This document shows, in pieces, positions 59,696 through 64,000 of a stretch of 64,000 bases of DNA. How positions within the stretch are numbered: position 1 is the first letter of the stretch; each line of letters starts with the position of its first letter. The notes below the pieces were generated by a model, which saw only the letters and a program-made list of their open reading frames with translations, was not told the DNA's origin and did no database searches. Source of the stretch: Cristatella mucedo (lineage: Eukaryota > Bryozoa > Phylactolaemata > Cristatellidae); NCBI GenBank assembly GCA_009760855.2, contig WPIO01000154.1, positions 1 through 64,000 of the forward strand. The letters are read 5' to 3'. The position numbers and the translations under genes were made by a program.

Positions 59696-60567
59696 CAGCC
59701 ACCTTGGTAGAAAGTTCCAAATGTTGCACACGAATCGCACGTGATAACTTGTTTCGAAAGCAATCTTATGAATGAGAATTTCAAGCACCGAAAAGATTTC
59801 AAAGAGGACAGCTAAATTCCGAGCACACGGCGACTGTCACAATTCAGCAATTCACTAAATTAAAGAGAAGCTGGTAGTTCAGTGGCACGCTTAGGCTGTC
59901 ATGTAATAAAGTGTTAAGAGTTTGTTTTTGTCATCGTTTGTCATCAAACAACTGGCCAAAATCCAGGATTGAACGTCTGCAAGGGAAGCATTCAATTTTT
60001 GGTCAGTCCGTGAAAAAACGCGTTGAGATAACAATTTATGAGCGTGACAATACTTCTGTTACTAGATTAAAGATATTTCTGTAATGGGGCTGCCTAAACA
60101 CAACACACTTATATTTTCGTTTGGCCACAGGAGTCAGACATTTCCCGCTATTAAAAACTTCTAGGGCACTCCCTACTTGATCGGTAATTGACGACAGGCG
60201 CAAAAAGCGTTTTTCTCGTTGTTTTTTTTACATCATCGACCTGAGTTTGAACGTCTAAAAGCTCCAGGAAACCAAAGCCCAACCGGTACGATCAGCGAGA
60301 CGATCAGCAGAACTTTTTTCCGTCTTTCTCGTGGCTATTTATAAGCTGTTGTTTCCCTGCCAGCGAGCCCATAGTTTTTAGAGGAGAGCGAGAAAAGCGG
60401 AGAAAGGCGCCATTTCTTCGAAAACTGCCATGCAAATTTGGCACGCGGTTAAAGAGCACTGACTGTACGCGCTCTATGCCCACAGTGCAGTCACGAGAAT
60501 GACGACAAATCCGAAGCCCCGAAGAAGGCCACATAAGTGCGTGCCTGCCCTCGCGGTGCATGCTCTC

Positions 60568-60590
60568 GCCCCCCCCCCCCCCCCCCCCGC
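60568..60590. repeat. Poly-C run, about 20 bp
   Basis: Pure C tract in a GC-rich segment about 80-100 bp downstream of the minus-strand TATA box (poly-G in sense), i.e. in a possible 5' UTR. Confidence 0.9.
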
Positions 60591-60664
60591 TCGCTCGCGC
60601 TCGAATGCCCTTGCTCCGAGAGGGAGTGCCCATGGGAAAACACCCGCCTGCTGAAGACTCCCGA

Positions 60665-60725
60665 CGCGGCCACACCTCGAGACACGCCTATTTATAGCAA
60701 TCAGTCAGGCGGCTCTTTGACGTCA
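60665..60725 (-). promoter_or_regulatory. Candidate minus-strand core promoter: CRE plus TATA box
   Basis: A full palindromic CRE (TGACGTCA) lies at 60718-60725. A strong TATA box (TATAAATAGG on the minus strand) lies at 60696-60687, giving initiation near 60660-60665. A CRE about 20 bp upstream of a TATA box is a well-known arrangement in cAMP/CREB-controlled genes. Transcription would run leftward toward the FN3 receptor exons that start at 53.27 kb. The link to that gene is inference. Confidence 0.45.
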
Positions 60726-61639
60726 GAACAGGAAAGGACATTCAACAACATCGACCTGGCAGGTGAATGCAGATCGACAAGACGTCAGCTGCAGACCGAG
60801 GCTAGCGATGGAGCTCGACCCGATCGACTGCAATACTCCTCGCCTCAATCCGTCCTTGACCTCGACCAGGCCGCGACCTCTACCAGACCGTGACCTCGAG
60901 ATAATCGGCCATCCTAGAAGAGCTCTGGTTGGCTGAATGTGAAAAACAAGCACGTGCAGCAAAGCTGACCAACAACCTGGTCAGCAGCCATCAGCAAAAA
61001 TCTTGCGACGAAAAGACTCGCGGCTACACCTTACTAGCAACAGTGACAACTTATGACAGGTGACTCTCCGTCCTCTGACTAAACCTGCGTTTGCATGATT
61101 CCTCTAGGATTGCCATTTCACACAAAAAATGCACCAGCTGCATCAAAAGCATGGACGGCTTGCATGTGCATCGATAGGTCGGCGGAAGTCATAGATAGAA
61201 TGAGCGAGTTCTTGGTAGATCTGCGTCTTAGTCCTCTGACTGCGGACGGCCTAAAAGCTGCATCTTTACGAAAGCATCATCCAGCGACCCAGATAATTAC
61301 GCTCCTATTATAATATACTCGTAGGCTACGCACCAACACGAACGCAGCAGGTATCGTATTCAGACCTCCTTGGCAGTAGCACGGGCACTCGCTTGCACGT
61401 AGAACTGGAGTTTCTCGCGCGAGTGACGCTGTGCCCATGACGTTGTGAAATCTTAGTCAGACGACCTTTAACGGAATTGCACTCGCCGTGAGAGCCTCAC
61501 TCGGTCGTCACTGAGTAAACTTTGATTCTTCGATCAACTTTGGACACGTTGACCTGTGATCAACAGGAAACTAGTTGATGGAAGATATTTTTGCCCAGGC
61601 AGAGATGCCTCAAGCAAATTTGATTAGACCAGCTACTCT

Positions 61640-61710
61640 TTCTAGGACTCGCAAAGTGCATTTGATGAGATTTAACTCTCTTAGGGCGCTATATAAGTAT
61701 GTCACTATTG
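61640..61710 (+). mobile_element. LINE tail
   Basis: CTAGGACTCGCAAAGTGCAT and TTAACTCTCTTAGGGCGCTA form a decayed family B-type hairpin. Confidence 0.55.
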
Positions 61711-61865
61711 TTACAAGCTAGTGACAGGCGGTCATCAGCATTGTGAATTGCATGTCAATTAGCGTGGTTCATATGGACGATTTGGTGTAACTCCCGCCTC
61801 TGATTCCGCGGTCACCAGTCTAGCTTTCAAGGAGAGTACAGCCTATTCTTGTTCTTTGCACCGCT

Positions 61866-62935
61866 AGGATAATAAGAATAGTGCACTTGATACAGCGCCC
61901 TCAGAGAACTTAATCTCTTTCTAGGCACTTTACATTTGCTGCAAAGTGAAATGCAATTGAATGGTAAGTAAAATCATGCTTGAAAAGCAAACAAAATGAA
62001 TAACATGGTTAGGGGTGACATACACAGGGTCAGCATGCAAATGTGGTTAGTGGCAGCATGCACAGTGTCAGCACGCATAAGCACATCAAGGACGAATCAC
62101 AGGGACCCACTAAATGCTGTCCTAAATAGGTGTGTTTTCAAGTTCTTTTTAAATTTGGTCAGGTCAGGGGATGTTCTGACGCAGGTCGGGAGGGAGGTCC
62201 AGGCTTTGGGAGCATACGAACTAAATGCACGGTCTCCAAAGGATTTAAGGTTTGTACGAGGTATTTGTAGACTGTTGGATTCCGAAAAGCGGGTGGTACG
62301 ATGCTTGGACTGATGTGGGAGTAGATCTGAGAGATATGATGGAGCCATAGAATGAATGGACCTCAAAGTGAGTGACAAAACCTTGAAGTCAATCCGTTGC
62401 TTGACTGGTAGCCAGTGCAGGTCGGCGAGAAGTGGAGTGATGTGGCAATTGATACGCTCACGACAGACAAGCCTAGCTGCAGAGTTTTGCACCAGCTGAA
62501 ATCGCCTGATCGCACATGCTGGTAGGCCAGTAAGCAGTGAGTTGCAGAAGTCGAGACGAGATGTCACGAATGCATGGACCAACTTGGACGTGGTATCCTT
62601 ATCTAAACAAGCCCGAATTTTAGCAATGTTATGAAGCTGAAAATAGGCAGATTTGACTGTGGAGCTGATATGGTCGTCTAACGAGAGGTCGCTTTGGAAA
62701 ATAACACCTAAATTTCGAGCTGATTCAACTGGAGATATGCTGGCAGAGCCAATTTTGAGAGTCAGCCTTTCCAATCTCTGAATCACACCGGGTTTTCCTA
62801 TAACTGGTAAGTTAGTTTTATTATCGCTTAGTTTTAGAAAATTTGCTACTATCCATGTGCGGATGTCATCAATGCATGCAGCAAGTGAGTTGAGAGAATT
62901 TGAGGTGCTCGAAGGCTGGGAGGATATCTATATGG
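61866..62935 (-). mobile_element. LINE family B, second-best copy
   Basis: An ORF at 62786-62097 encodes the RT C-terminal region, nearly the same as the 36 kb copy: ARNLGVIFQSDLSLDDH, SRLDFCNSLLTGLPAC, HWLPVKQRIDFKVL and LKTHLFRTAFSGSL. Past 62786 toward 62930 the homology continues with a frame change (LKLSDNKTNL-like). The hairpin tail is at 61880-61940. The low divergence from the 36 kb copy suggests fairly recent activity. Confidence 0.92.
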
Positions 62936-62939
62936 GCTG

Positions 62940-64000
62940 CTTAACGCTTTAGAAATGCCCGCACTGACGGCTTAGCTCCATAATAGTTTACCCTGATATA
63001 TACATATGAGGGTGCAGCCACCAAACCACAAACATGCTAACATACATACTCACACACGCACACACATACACACACACACACACACTCTACACCACACACA
63101 CGTATATACACGCGCACACACGCCCACACATTCGTGACCCTGAGCATTAGCCTGACTATGGCTGGACAATGTTTTGATGTTTCGTGCTGGACTCGAGCTC
63201 AAACTGAAGTGAACACTGCTTGACATGTAGCTTACCGGATTGGCATATTCATAAAGCGCCACAGCACTAATAGGAAACGCGAAAGAGAGAGAAAAAAGAT
63301 CGCATATTGTTGTTCTGGAAAGCTGAGCGCATGACTCTACACCCACATGTTGACATTGGATTGGCATACTTCAACACCGTCATAGCGCGAAAGAATCCGG
63401 CAGCAGTTGGCCTGCAATTGCATAGCTGAAACTCGTGACTCGTCACTTCATCCGGTCTCCCGGAGCTCGCGCCTGCGGGCTCATTCCGAGCAAGCTGAGA
63501 ATGCCTTTGGGCTTCAGCCAAGATCCGAAGCAAGAAATTCTTGGAAGCGGTGTCAGGTTTAACTAGACACCCGGTAAGATACACGCACACGCACGCACGC
63601 GTACATACACTAAGACGGGCACACACTTGCGCCCTCGCGTGCACACACACACTCAAATAGATAAGCTCCTAGAGCAGCGTTACAGACCAGGATACGGTAA
63701 CTTTTAACGTCACCCAGCACACAAACGGCAACGGACAATGCTTATAAGACATGCATAAGATTGAACGAGCTCATTGCAATATCGCATGCTGCCTTGCGGG
63801 CTTGAATATTGGGTTGACATGCTTCCCGCAACTTCTACGGACTGGATCGTCTCCAGCAATAAACGGGACGTAGAAATTATTTTACGAGTAACAACTTTGA
63901 ACTAGTCGTGCCTATATGCACGTGCTAGCGCGATCGGTGAAGAGCCCGGATACCGAGAGTAAACGCCATCTAGTAAGTAGAGGTCGATGTCAAGTAACGG
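62940..64000. other. No gene recognised; CA-rich tracts
   Basis: Apart from the two CA-rich tracts, a minus-strand frame at 63560-63350 reads SKNFLLRILAEAQRHSQLAR and EVTSHEFQLCNC after a possible acceptor. It is not like any family I know and could be chance. Confidence 0.3.
63044..63130. repeat. CA-rich low-complexity tract
   Basis: Imperfect ACACAC with CACGCGCACACACGCC variants; a similar stretch is at 63582-63655. Confidence 0.9.

Noticed and set aside
60537-60893. Plus-strand 118-aa frame rich in Pro and Arg
   Set aside because: Runs through the poly-C tract and the CRE/TATA promoter; no family match and no splice logic.

Overview
This 64 kb window is animal nuclear DNA. Both genes I can read are interrupted by GT-AG introns, and there are long microsatellites, many 5'-truncated non-LTR retrotransposons and tRNA-derived SINEs. 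Nothing fixes the phylum. The LINE/SINE load and the gene content fit an invertebrate or early-branching deuterostome; this is inference, not identification.

Two host genes are supported, both on the minus strand. (1) About 7.85-23.14 kb: UBFD1 (ubiquitin family domain containing 1). Six coding exons with compatible phases cover the start, most of the ubiquitin-like domain and the complete conserved C-terminal domain. One short piece of the ubiquitin-like domain could not be placed. (2) About 32.37-53.27 kb: a single-pass transmembrane receptor with four fibronectin-III domains, resembling class I cytokine receptors. Seven exons were found, with phase-1 introns between domains and phase-0 introns inside domains. 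The 5' end is missing. A CRE plus TATA promoter on the same strand at 60.7 kb is a candidate for its start.

Most of the rest is repeats. Two main CR1/L2-like LINE families dominate. Family A ends in a GGAGATACATTACAT-type tail. Family B ends in a hairpin followed by (ATT)n. The best copy, at 35.76-37.26 kb, keeps the FYADD catalytic motif. Fragments of a third LINE type, two tRNA-derived SINE families, a broken pogo/Tigger-like transposase region (about 55.65-56.45 kb) and a 187-bp SPIN-like hAT element with an exact 8-bp target duplication (43.77-43.95 kb) are also present. Several insertions are nested. SINE family 2 shares its 3' hairpin with LINE family B, which suggests it borrows that family's reverse transcriptase.

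Region by region: 0-3.9 kb, minisatellites and short palindromes; 3.9-6.5 kb, SINE and LINE fragments; 7.8-23.1 kb, UBFD1 with LINEs and a 400-bp (CA)n in its introns; 23-32 kb, LINE-rich DNA with a possible plus-strand promoter at 30 kb; 32-53 kb, the receptor gene with repeat-filled introns; 53-64 kb, SINEs, the pogo-like remnant, LINE copies and the 60.7 kb promoter. I saw no CRISPR array, operon, rRNA gene or stand-alone tRNA gene, and no evidence of a wholly new system.
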